Assembly: GCA_030684415.1 (NCBI GenBank)
Contig: JAUXNL010000604.1
Span: forward strand, 1 to 11,249
Length of the DNA: 11,249 nucleotides
Reading direction: 5' to 3'
Origin: Moraxellaceae bacterium
GTDB lineage: Bacteria; Pseudomonadota; Gammaproteobacteria; Pseudomonadales; Moraxellaceae
The translations under genes were made by a program, and so were the position numbers. The notes beneath the pieces were generated by a model. The model searched no databases. It was given only the letters and a program-made list of their open reading frames with translations, and was not told the origin of the DNA. Shown here piece after piece: positions 1 through 6,607 of the stretch. The first letter of the stretch is position 1; every line of letters begins with the position of its first letter.

Positions 1-1
1 T

Positions 2-406
2 GTGCCGTGGACGTATCGCCTCGGCGCCGACTTCTTTGGTTCGGGCGAGTACCGCGCCATCGACAGCATGGCCCGCAAACTCGATGGCCTGTTGGAAGAG
101 GGCGCTTACATACAGCGTGGTGAGAAGCAGCAGCCCATCGCCAACTTCCAGCTGGCGCTGGACTGGCTGTTGGCCGAGGCACGCCGAGGCACGGCCATCC
201 AGCGCTACAAAGGTCTGGGTGAAATGAACCCCGAGCAGCTCTGGGAAACCACCATGGACCCTGAGGCGCGCCGTATGCTGAAGGTGAACGTGGAAGACGC
301 CATCAAGGCCGACCAGATGTTTACCTGCCTCATGGGCGATGCCGTGGAGCCACGCCGCGAGTTCATCGAGACCAATGCCCTGTTGGTGGCCAATCTCGAC
401 GTCTGA
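2..406 (+). CDS. gyrB: DNA gyrase subunit B, C-terminal part (5' end outside window)
   Basis: This is the last 134 codons of the ATPase subunit of DNA gyrase, which introduces negative supercoils together with GyrA. The frame is open from the window edge; the first codon here is an internal valine (GTG), not a start. The recognisable part is the C-terminal TOPRIM/tail region: the highly conserved block QRYKGLGEMNPEQLWETTM (about residues 67-85 of the fragment), followed by DAIKADQMFTCLMGDAVEPR and the terminal FIETNALLVANLDV, which matches the usual end of gammaproteobacterial GyrB. The protein ends at a TGA with no sign of damage. Full-length GyrB is about 800 residues, so roughly five sixths lies upstream. 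gyrB commonly follows dnaA-dnaN-recF near the origin, but those genes are not visible here. Confidence 0.97.
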   Translation: MPWTYRLGADFFGSGEYRAIDSMARKLDGLLEEGAYIQRGEKQQPIANFQLALDWLLAEARRGTAIQRYKGLGEMNPEQLWETTMDPEARRMLKVNVEDAIKADQMFTCLMGDAVEPRREFIETNALLVANLDV

Positions 407-411
407 CAGAC

Positions 412-440
412 TCTTCCCTTTGTAGGGCGAGAAGGGAAGA
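412..440 (+). terminator. Hairpin just after gyrB, possible terminator
   Basis: TCTTCCCTT (412-420) is perfectly complementary to AAGGGAAGA (432-440), giving a 9-bp stem with an 11-nt loop that begins 5 bases after the gyrB stop. No T-run follows on either strand, so it is not a textbook intrinsic terminator. Its placement suggests a role in gyrB transcript termination or 3'-end protection. Confidence 0.45.
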
Positions 441-491
441 AACGAGGCCATGCTTCGCGCCCTTATAGCGCCACCTGCCTACCGGCAAATA

Positions 492-509
492 GCGGCCTGG
501 GGGGGCCGC
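492..509 (+). other. GC-rich hairpin in the gyrB-dinD gap
   Basis: GCGGCC (492-497) pairs with GGCCGC (504-509) around a G-rich loop, part of a run of seven G residues. It lies about 20 bases upstream of the dinD-like ribosome binding site and could attenuate or insulate read-through. The rest of the 407-540 gap shows no LexA-type CTGT-N8-ACAG box and no convincing promoter. Confidence 0.3.
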
Positions 510-527
510 CTTGCAACCCGGCTCACC

Positions 528-536
528 AGGAGGTGA
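528..536 (+). promoter_or_regulatory. Strong Shine-Dalgarno fixing the dinD-like start
   Basis: AGGAGGTGA is a nearly full complement of the 16S rRNA 3' end and lies 4 bases before ATG 541. It favours ATG 541 over the in-frame TTG at 511. A preserved, ideal ribosome binding site on a truncated gene suggests recent decay or continued expression. Confidence 0.75.
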
Positions 537-540
537 CGCC

Positions 541-864
541 ATGAAAACCGAGCAAGTCCAGCAACTGACTCAAAATTTTGAAGCCCACGCCCAGCAAGCG
601 GAAACAGGTGTGGAGTACAGGCTGGCCCGCGACCTGCAAAGGCTCCTGGGCTATAGCGAGAGGCGGAATTTCAATAACACGGTGATTTCAAAGGCAGAAG
701 TGGCCTGCGAAGTATCAGGCCATCCGTCCACCGACCATTTTGTTGATGTCAACAAAATGGTCGGTCTGGGCTCAGCCAGCCAGCGGGAGGACGATGACCG
801 CATGCTTACCCGCGACTACAAGCTTTCAGCGAAAGCGACGCCGCACGAGCGACACCGCCACTAA
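541..864 (+). pseudogene. dinD: Truncated DinD (DNA damage-inducible protein D) homologue
   Basis: The 107-residue product resembles the N-terminal third of DinD, an SOS-associated protein of about 270-280 residues whose E. coli member has been linked to RecA filament metabolism. Visible family features are YRLARDLQRLLGYSERRNF (from about residue 26), then KAEVACEVSG, TDHFVDVNKMV and the stretch ending DDRMLTR (near residue 90). In intact homologues MLTR/KLSR is followed by YACYLI and a long C-terminal domain. Here the sequence reads MLTR-DYKLS, as if the same motif were present twice, then a short unrelated tail (AKATPHERHRH) and TAA. No other frame downstream restores the DinD C-terminus, so this is a deletion rather than one frameshift. 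The stop overlaps the end of the convergent minus-strand gene by 4 bases, marking the likely deletion junction. No LexA box is seen upstream. It could still make a small protein, but full DinD function is unlikely. Confidence 0.75.
730..765. repeat. 17-bp perfect inverted repeat inside the dinD remnant
   Basis: The left arm ACCGACCATTTTGTTGA (730-746) is exactly complementary to 749-765, with only TG (747-748) between the arms. It lies in codons for the conserved TDHFVDVNKMVG stretch. As RNA it would form a very stable stem with a tight loop; as DNA it could extrude a cruciform. No T-run follows, so it is not a normal terminator. Confidence 0.9.
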
Positions 865-2126
865 CTACCGATATCTTCCTGCCGGACCAATACATAAATC
901 TGTCGTATCCCGGCGGGCAAATGCTCCGCCCAATGTGTGCAGCCACCGGCGGGGACCCGGATGGTGGCATGTGTCCGGTCGGGGTAGCTGTCAGTCAGCC
1001 TCATACCGCCCTTCCATGCACCCGCCCCGCCATCGCAAAACTCGGCACGGTAGTAGTGCTTGCCGTTGATCGTGCTGGGGGTAACGACCAGTCGGACAGT
1101 GAGACCCTGTGCCGACAAGTTCTGACTGACATCGCTGACTTGCCAGCCCGTGTTGCTGGTGAAGGTCAGTACCGTCGGTGCGACAGGACCTCTGGCCACC
1201 GATCCCGCTGCGGTGCTGCTGGTTTTGGGCTTGGGGTCCGCCGTTGCGGTGCTGCCGAAAGCGCTGCTGCCAGTCGCCACGTTTCCTGGTGGTGTTGCTG
1301 GGGCGGATGTTGGTGATTGAGCGCTGGTCGTGCCCTGTGCTGTTGCTGACCCGCCCAGCAGGGCTGACGAGCTACGGCTGGCGGCTGTAGTGGCCTGAGC
1401 TTGCTGATAGGCGCGGATTCCCTCCTCGCGCTGGCTCTGTGCACGAGACTCGTTCAGCGCAGCGGTCAGCTGCGCGCTGGCTTCAGCTCGGCGACGATCA
1501 TAGTTTTGCTGCGCGATACGCTCTTCGCGATCACGCCGAGACTGCTCGGCACGAGCCTCCGCCGCCAATCGCTGCTCGCGTGCCCGGGCCTCGTGGTAAT
1601 CGTTGAGAACCGCTTGATTGCGGGCACGGCTGGACTCCAGATCAGCACCAGCCCGATCGATGCTCTGCCTTACGTCAGCAAAAGCTCCCATGATGGCGGC
1701 GTGCCGCGAGGCGTCCGCCTCACGTCGGAGCCTGCGCTCCTCACGCTCTTCAGCGGCCCGCTCCGCTGCAATCCGTTCCGCCTCTGCACGACGACGCCGG
1801 TCTTCTTCCTCGCGGCGTATGCGCTGCTCTTCGGCCACCCGCTGCTTTTCTGCTTGGAGATTGCTGGTGGCGAGCGTGAACAAACGACTGTCGGCGCTGC
1901 TGTCTGCCAACTCTTTTATGTCTGCCAGCTGTTTTTCAGCGCAGCTAAAATCCCGGCGCAGTGTGCAGCTATTGGCTTTTTCAATGCCGTCGAGAAAGTC
2001 TTCACGGTCCATGCGTGCAAACGCATCGCGCATGGCATTCATTTTTGCAGGATCAGCCTGCGCAACGCTGCCGAGCAATGTCGCGAGCAAGACAATCATG
2101 ACTTTCTTCATGGCTTCAGCGCGCAT
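861..2126 (-). CDS. Exported coiled-coil protein with a novel C-terminal domain
   Basis: I do not recognise this 421-residue protein. From ATG 2126 it has a signal peptide (basic start, hydrophobic MIVLLATLLGSV, cleavage likely after AQA near residue 24). A short N-terminal domain follows with a close cysteine pair (Cys54, Cys62). Residues about 90-245 are extremely rich in Arg, Glu and Ala and should form a long coiled coil. Residues about 246-315 are a Ser/Thr/Ala/Pro linker, and about 318-421 form a compact domain with Trp, Tyr and two cysteines (Cys364, Cys396), probably beta-rich and periplasmic. It is the last gene of the operon: its start lies 34 bases past the upstream gene's stop. 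An in-frame GTG at 2153 (7-base gap) and an ATG at 2111 (MKKVMIV) are alternative starts; ribosome binding sites do not decide clearly. The 3' end overlaps the convergent dinD remnant by 4 bases. The layout recalls TolA-like or scaffold proteins, but that is only an analogy. Confidence 0.82.
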   Translation of the reverse strand: MRAEAMKKVMIVLLATLLGSVAQADPAKMNAMRDAFARMDREDFLDGIEKANSCTLRRDFSCAEKQLADIKELADSSADSRLFTLATSNLQAEKQRVAEEQRIRREEEDRRRRAEAERIAAERAAEEREERRLRREADASRHAAIMGAFADVRQSIDRAGADLESSRARNQAVLNDYHEARAREQRLAAEARAEQSRRDREERIAQQNYDRRRAEASAQLTAALNESRAQSQREEGIRAYQQAQATTAASRSSSALLGGSATAQGTTSAQSPTSAPATPPGNVATGSSAFGSTATADPKPKTSSTAAGSVARGPVAPTVLTFTSNTGWQVSDVSQNLSAQGLTVRLVVTPSTINGKHYYRAEFCDGGAGAWKGGMRLTDSYPDRTHATIRVPAGGCTHWAEHLPAGIRQIYVLVRQEDIGS

Positions 2127-2160
2127 GACTCCAACCCCCCTTCTCTGGTTCACCTCGGCC

Positions 2161-3873
2161 TCAGCCTGGCGAGTAACGTTGTGCTAGCAGCCGGATGTTT
2201 TCGGCGGTGTCCTCGAGCTCGCGAATACGCAGCCTTAGCTCCGGGCGTAGCGGGAACGCATCATGGAAGCGCTTGATCACCGGCACTAGTGCCGGGCTGC
2301 CGGCGTCACACACCTGTTCATCCGGTGCCGACGCAATCGCGTCTTGAGGCACGCCGCTCGCAAGCGTCCCGGCCTTGTCACCGGTCTTGATAAAGCGCAT
2401 ACATCCTTGCACCAACCGGACTTCATCTTCCGTAAAGAAGCTGCCATTCGCGATCAGCTCTTGCAGGAGAGTGCCGTAATAGGTGGTCATTACGGCCAGC
2501 ACCTCTCGGCGCAAGCGCCGTGCGACCCAAGCCTCCAGCACCAGACCTGCCTGTGCCGTATAGGCTGCGCCTGTCTTGTCATCACGCCTGCTCTGGGGCT
2601 CGTCTTCCGTCATTCCTGCCGACAAAGCGGGTAGCAGCAAGGCATCGCGGCGCGAAAGCGCAGAGCGAAGACGCCAATCCTCAGGCGTTTGTGGCGTGTC
2701 TTGCTGAGCCAATTGCGGATGGTCACGAAAGACATTCACGGCCACCTGATAATAGGCCTTGGCGCCGGGAAAGAAATATCCGCCCTTTTCAGCGGCCGTC
2801 AGATCCTCCAGCACCGCCCCCTCAAAGTGGGGCGACTGGCGGGCATCGGAAAAAAGACGGTCTGGCCGAAAACGCTCCCGCTCCAGAAAGGCGCGCGCGC
2901 CTGGTGCTACAACCGAATACACCGCTTGCAGTAGCCACTGCAGCTCTGTTGCACAGTTGCGGGTGAAGAAGCGGTATTCGTTCTGATACGACCAGTGCAC
3001 CTGGGAAAGCGCGCGCACCATGAAGTCGCGGGCATCAGGTGACAGGCGCAGGGGCAGCGAATGCAGGGAGCGGAACTCGTCAATGCTGTACTCGCGATAG
3101 GCGCTGATAAAGTGGCGGGCATAAAGCTTGACGGGGTACCCGCCCGAGATGCCCTTCCACAGCGACAGGTCCAGCTCATCAATCCCGGCCATGAAGCTCA
3201 AGGAAAGATGATCGAAGACATCTTCCTCGCAGTCTGCATCTACGCGCTGCCTGTGTTCGCCGCACAAGACAAGCCGTAGTGCGACATGGCCAAAACGGCT
3301 GAGGCTTGCACCGCTGGCGCCCGCAAACACCAGATGCACGGCATGGACGCGCGCCGGGTCTATCCAGCGCAGCTCACGCCGGCCTTCATCGTCCGTCACC
3401 AGAAAAGGCAGATGCGCGGCACAGTGTGGGGGAGCGGCCGCGAACTGCCAGGCACGCTCCAACTGTCCGGCGGTCAGCGGATAGCGACAGCGATAGCTGG
3501 CATCGGTGAAATAGGCCGTGGCATGAGCGGCATAAATATCTGCGAACCCGGGCTTACCGGCGCCATCGCGTCGGCCATCGGGAAGCATGGCGTAGCTGCC
3601 GCGAAAAAATCGCCGGAGTTGCCGTTGTCGGGGCTTCAGCTCACCACAGGCATCGGTACAAAAGAGATTCAGTGCAGAGGCGCGGTGCCGGAAGAACGCG
3701 TGTAAGCGTAAAGCCGCGTCACCGGTTGTCTGGCCATCGGTGTCTTTGGCCAATGCCTGCTCTAAAGCCACTGGCCACGGTGGCGATGGTGCCGCCTTAG
3801 CCCCTGCAGGCGCCAAGAGGGCGAACAGCAGAAAGGCCGCCGCCGCTCGGCCACATGGCCATGCCAACCTCAA
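2161..3873 (-). CDS. Exported DUF4105 (Lnb N-terminal domain-type) protein
   Basis: This 570-residue protein has a signal peptide (hydrophobic AAAFLLFALLAPAGAKA, cleavage near residue 28) and should act in the periplasm. The central region, about residues 165-330, carries the DUF4105 signature: VHLVFAGASGASLSRFGHVALRL with His196, then HLSLSFMAG, LWKGISGGYPVKLYARHF, and EYRFFTRNCATELQWLL with Cys307. In this papain-like family the conserved His and Cys are the proposed catalytic pair. A Bacteroides lipoprotein N-acyltransferase (Lnb) has been assigned to the family, so lipoprotein modification or another thiol-acyl/peptidase reaction is plausible here, but the substrate is unknown. Residues 1-165 form a cysteine-containing N-terminal part, and about 340-570 are predicted mostly helical. 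The start is TTG at 3873, two bases after the upstream TAA; no ATG or GTG would retain the signal peptide. Translational coupling with the upstream gene is likely. Confidence 0.85.
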   Translation of the reverse strand: MRLAWPCGRAAAAFLLFALLAPAGAKAAPSPPWPVALEQALAKDTDGQTTGDAALRLHAFFRHRASALNLFCTDACGELKPRQRQLRRFFRGSYAMLPDGRRDGAGKPGFADIYAAHATAYFTDASYRCRYPLTAGQLERAWQFAAAPPHCAAHLPFLVTDDEGRRELRWIDPARVHAVHLVFAGASGASLSRFGHVALRLVLCGEHRQRVDADCEEDVFDHLSLSFMAGIDELDLSLWKGISGGYPVKLYARHFISAYREYSIDEFRSLHSLPLRLSPDARDFMVRALSQVHWSYQNEYRFFTRNCATELQWLLQAVYSVVAPGARAFLERERFRPDRLFSDARQSPHFEGAVLEDLTAAEKGGYFFPGAKAYYQVAVNVFRDHPQLAQQDTPQTPEDWRLRSALSRRDALLLPALSAGMTEDEPQSRRDDKTGAAYTAQAGLVLEAWVARRLRREVLAVMTTYYGTLLQELIANGSFFTEDEVRLVQGCMRFIKTGDKAGTLASGVPQDAIASAPDEQVCDAGSPALVPVIKRFHDAFPLRPELRLRIRELEDTAENIRLLAQRYSPG

Positions 3874-3875
3874 CG

Positions 3876-4589
3876 TTACAGCTCGGCAGGCAGGCTTGCC
3901 TCGCGCTCCAGTCGGGCTCTGGTGGCGCGTGCCACCATGGCGTCCGGGTTAGCAAACACGGCTGGGTCGGTTGCGGCCAGCACAGACTTGCCTTCGGCCA
4001 TGTCCGTGCTGGTGGAGAGCGGTAGCGCCATGGGCGCCCCCGTTGTTGCGACAATCGCCAAGCTCGAGCCGCCAGAGCAGGGGCCACTTTGGCATTTGCT
4101 ACTCATCCCATCCAGCCATGTCTTTGTCATGCCCGGTTGCGCCTTGATGGCTGCGCGCCGTGCCGCCTCCTGTTCCGCCGCAATACGCGGGGCATCACGC
4201 TCCGCTTGCAGGCGTGCGGCCTCTTTTTCGGCGGCCACACGGGCGGCTTCCGTCGCTAGACGTTCATCCTCGAGCTTGCGGCCTTCGGGCGTGAACTGGA
4301 TGTCACCCAGCGTCACGTTTTCGCGCTTCATGGCGCCTGCCGAAAGGAAAATTTCTTTTTCATACAACTGGTACTGCCCCCGGCCCAGATCCTTACGGAC
4401 ACTGAGCTGGATCTGTCCTTCAGGCACCGCCACATCAAGAGGACAATGCCCCTTCATCTGACCGTTGATGCGAACCTCCGCACCCTCGCTGCTGCCTTCG
4501 CAACGCAAGCGCAGATAAGCATCCGCCGCCATCACTTCCGACGCGCCGAACAGCGCGATCCCTGCTACCAGCATCATTTTGCTGTGCAT
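3876..4589 (-). CDS. Exported PEGA-like/coiled-coil protein
   Basis: This 237-residue protein is the first gene of the three-gene operon. ATG 4589 is chosen because GGAG lies 9 bases upstream and a clean signal peptide follows (MHSKMMLVAGIALFGASEVMA, cleavage near residue 21). Residues about 24-66 resemble a PEGA domain, a small beta fold often found in surface and periplasmic proteins: it includes AYLRLRCEG, AEVRINGQMKGHCPLDVAVPEG and a likely disulfide between Cys30 and Cys49. Residues about 100-150 are an Ala/Arg/Glu-rich helix, probably a coiled coil. A Cys166-Cys171 pair and a low-complexity Ser/Thr/Ala tail follow. The alternation of a globular domain with an ARE-rich helix echoes the third gene of the operon, so the two may pair through their coils. 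No enzymatic motif is seen. The function is unknown; a structural or adaptor role for the DUF4105 enzyme is an inference. Confidence 0.82.
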   Translation of the reverse strand: MHSKMMLVAGIALFGASEVMAADAYLRLRCEGSSEGAEVRINGQMKGHCPLDVAVPEGQIQLSVRKDLGRGQYQLYEKEIFLSAGAMKRENVTLGDIQFTPEGRKLEDERLATEAARVAAEKEAARLQAERDAPRIAAEQEAARRAAIKAQPGMTKTWLDGMSSKCQSGPCSGGSSLAIVATTGAPMALPLSTSTDMAEGKSVLAATDPAVFANPDAMVARATRARLEREASLPAEL

Positions 4590-4619
4590 GAAGGTTTTCT
4601 CCAAAAGCCGGTAACACCT

Positions 4620-4631
4620 GCCACATGTGGC
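4620..4631. promoter_or_regulatory. 12-bp perfect palindrome, possible operator
   Basis: GCCACATGTGGC is perfectly self-complementary and lies 30-42 bases upstream of the PEGA-like gene's ATG, inside its probable leader. A dimeric repressor site or a small RNA hairpin is possible. The identity of any binder is unknown. Confidence 0.3.
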
Positions 4632-4683
4632 GATGCGATGGATGCGCGGCAAAAGCCGTGCGCTGCGGGATTTATAACCCAAA

Positions 4684-4698
4684 GCCCCTCAAGGGGGC
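4684..4698 (-). terminator. Weak hairpin, possible ada-alkB terminator
   Basis: On the minus strand GCCCC-CTTGA-GGGGC is followed by TTTGGGTT, about 210 bases after the alkB stop. The 5-bp GC stem and short T-run make it a weak intrinsic terminator at best. Confidence 0.3.
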
Positions 4699-4906
4699 CA
4701 GTCAACGCAGGGGCGACGACGCTGTCCGCTGTCATGCCACGATCAAGGTAACAATGCTCCTGCGAGACAAAAACTCTCCTCGAGGCGGCAAAGTGTTCGC
4801 TGCCAGCAAGGGCGATTGAGAGCATGCCCATCTGCCCACAGAGTCTGTCCTTGAGGCCTTTACCAGGGAGCTGCCGACATCCCCTACACCAAGCCTGCAA
4901 GACGCA

Positions 4907-5557
4907 TCAACCCGCTTTGCGAAACGTGAGGTTGATGCGCTGCGCACCCAGCACCGCATGGCTGCCAGTCTTCAGCGGCAGTACGCCGTGAAAGCGTAAG
5001 CGTGCGTCCCCACCCCACACCACCACATCGCCATGCGCGAGCGGAACGCGCAGCGTTCGGTCGCCTCGCACCAGTCCGCCAAACTGGAACACAGCCGGCA
5101 AGCCGAGTGACACCGACACAATCGGTTGCGAGAAATCACCTTCGTTCTTGTCCTGGTGCAGGCTCATACGGGCGCCCACCTCGTAGCGATTGATGAGGCA
5201 GGCATCCGGCACGAAATCAACAAAGCCGGTGGCGGTTGCGGCGCGCTGTGCCAACTGCAAAAAAACGGCGGGCATGGCGGGCCAGTGCTGCCCACTCACC
5301 GGGTCATGCGCGGCATAGCGGTAGCCTCGCTCATCCGAGACCCAGCCCAGTGAGCCGCAATTGGTGATGGCAACGGACATCGGTAAGCCACCGGGTGTTT
5401 GCATCCGACGTAAAGGGGCTTGAGTGATGACAGCATTGATGGCTGTGAGCAAGCTGGCGTCGTCGGCCAGCGCAAAGGCACGCAAGACCACGGCACCGTC
5501 GACAATAGGTTCGGTGCGCGGTTCTGGCGCGGCGTCCGCAAAAAGGTCAGCCGTCAT
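4907..5557 (-). CDS. alkB: AlkB, oxidative DNA/RNA demethylase
   Basis: AlkB is an Fe(II)/2-oxoglutarate dioxygenase that repairs 1-methyladenine and 3-methylcytosine by oxidising the methyl group, which leaves as formaldehyde. The 216-residue product matches the E. coli enzyme over its full length: MTADLFADAAPEP at the start, TPGGLPMSVAITNCG, WPAMPAVFLQLAQRAA, then PDACLINRYEVGARMSLHQD. The iron ligands are His134, Asp136 (in LHQD) and His190 (in RFHGV); the 2-oxoglutarate-binding arginines are Arg207 and Arg213 (RINLTFR). All sit three positions later than in E. coli AlkB, so the enzyme should be active. VSVSLGLPAVFQFGG and HGDVVVWGG are also conserved. It lies 81 bases downstream of ada on the same strand. 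No good ribosome binding site precedes ATG 5557, which is positioned by homology. Confidence 0.96.
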   Translation of the reverse strand: MTADLFADAAPEPRTEPIVDGAVVLRAFALADDASLLTAINAVITQAPLRRMQTPGGLPMSVAITNCGSLGWVSDERGYRYAAHDPVSGQHWPAMPAVFLQLAQRAATATGFVDFVPDACLINRYEVGARMSLHQDKNEGDFSQPIVSVSLGLPAVFQFGGLVRGDRTLRVPLAHGDVVVWGGDARLRFHGVLPLKTGSHAVLGAQRINLTFRKAG

Positions 5558-5598
5558 GGCGAGGGTGTCTGCTGGAAACGTGGCGGCATTTTTTCACA

Positions 5599-5613
5599 CC
5601 GGCAGGCTGCCGG
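5599..5613. repeat. Hairpin between ada and alkB
   Basis: CCGGCA (5599-5604) is complementary to TGCCGG (5608-5613), with a 3-base loop. On the minus strand it is followed by an A-rich tract rather than T residues, so it should not terminate ada-alkB transcription; it may affect mRNA processing or the relative level of alkB. Confidence 0.4.
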
Positions 5614-5638
5614 CATTGCACAAGACGATGACACCACG

Positions 5639-6544
5639 TCATGCCGATGACGAAGACGTGGCAGCTTCAGCGGCCTCTCGCGCCAGCAACGCGCGTTTGC
5701 GCTCGACGCCCCAGCGATAGCCGGACAGCGCGCCATCCGTGCGTACGACACGATGACAAGGAATGGCCACGGCCAGTGCATTGGCCGCGCAGGCGCCGGC
5801 CACGGCACGAACGGCTTTGGGTGAGCCGATGCGCGCCGCGATATCGGCATAGCTTGCCGTGCTGCCGGGCGGAATGTCGCGAAGTGCCAGCCAGACGCGT
5901 TGCTGGAAGGCGGTGCCGCGAATGTCCAGCGGCAGGTTCAGGCCGCGCGCAGGTGTTTCTACCAGGCCCACCACCTCGGCCACCAATGCCTCAAAGCCAT
6001 CATCACCGGCGACCAGCTCAGCCTTCGGGAAGCGGTCTTGCAGATCGTGCGCAAGAGCCTCGGCATCGTCACCCAGCAAAATGGCGCAAATGCCGCGCTC
6101 GCTTTGCGCGACCAGAATCGCGCCCAGCGAACACTCGCCAATGGCAAAGCGGATAACCGCGCCCACGCCACCATCGCGGTAGGCGCCCGGCGTCATGCCC
6201 AGCAGGGCATCTCGTTGTTCGTAAACACGGCTGCCCGAGCCATAGCCGGCCTCGATAATCGCGTCGGTCACCGACGCCTGTTCACGCAGCGCCGAGCGCA
6301 GCCGGCCGGCGCGTTGCGCCGCGGCATAGTCGCGTGGCGAGAGACCGGTCTCGCGCTTGAACACGCGCTGGAAGTGCCAGGGGCTCATGCCCGCCTCCTC
6401 TGCCAGTTGTGCCAGCGAAGGTGCCGGCTCACGCGCCTCGATCTGCCGGCAGGCATGGGCGACGGCGCTGGCATGGCGTGCGGCCAGACGGCGGGTGGTG
6501 TCGGCCTGCATGTCGTTGCCGGTATCAGAAGCATCATCGCGCAT
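5639..6544 (-). CDS. ada: Ada-type regulator/O6-methylguanine-DNA methyltransferase lacking the zinc domain
   Basis: This protein joins an AraC-type HTH to a suicide DNA-repair methyltransferase. Counting from the longest in-frame start (GTG 6607), the HTH is at about residues 60-143 (SLAQLAEEAGMSPWHFQRVFK; LGMTPGAYRDGG). The methyltransferase spans about 150-312, including SERGICAILLGDD, LPLDIRGTAFQQRVW, KAVRAVAGACAAN, and the active-site Cys284 in IPCHRVV, then GALSGYRWGVERK. Both parts align closely with E. coli Ada. The N-terminal domain of about 80-90 residues, which holds the four zinc cysteines and repairs methylphosphotriesters to switch Ada on, is absent. I followed the frame upstream of the start and found no trace of it, reaching a stop instead. 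Start is uncertain: ATG 6544 is used here; ATG 6580, ATG 6511 and GTG 6607 are possible, and none has a good ribosome binding site. The gene precedes alkB, as in the E. coli ada-alkB operon. How it senses damage without the zinc domain is not evident. Confidence 0.9.
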   Translation of the reverse strand: MRDDASDTGNDMQADTTRRLAARHASAVAHACRQIEAREPAPSLAQLAEEAGMSPWHFQRVFKRETGLSPRDYAAAQRAGRLRSALREQASVTDAIIEAGYGSGSRVYEQRDALLGMTPGAYRDGGVGAVIRFAIGECSLGAILVAQSERGICAILLGDDAEALAHDLQDRFPKAELVAGDDGFEALVAEVVGLVETPARGLNLPLDIRGTAFQQRVWLALRDIPPGSTASYADIAARIGSPKAVRAVAGACAANALAVAIPCHRVVRTDGALSGYRWGVERKRALLAREAAEAATSSSSA

Positions 6545-6607
6545 GGGCAAACCCGGAAAATGGGACGAAGTGGCCGCCATCGTAATGAACACCGGCAAAG
6601 GCCGCAC

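Larger units (their letters stand above)
4590..4906. other. Leader/intergenic region between alkB and the exported operon
   Basis: No convincing gene lies in these 317 bases; the open frames here have no recognisable content. The region must hold the 3' end of the ada-alkB transcript and the promoter of the PEGA-DUF4105-coiled-coil operon, both on the minus strand. On that strand a TATAAA-like -10 element (4671-4676) is the most AT-rich spot, but a TTGACT upstream is 23 bases away, so no standard sigma-70 promoter is evident. A 12-bp palindrome (4620-4631) and a C/G-rich hairpin (4684-4698) are listed separately. Confidence 0.55.

Noticed and set aside
822..836. GCTTTC/GAAAGC hairpin as a terminator between the convergent genes
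   Set aside because: A 6-bp stem with a 3-base loop and no T-run on either strand; it lies inside the dinD remnant.
1401..2276. Long plus-strand open frame (291 codons)
   Set aside because: It is antisense to the coiled-coil gene, whose Arg/Glu/Ala-rich codons keep other frames open; the product has no family features.
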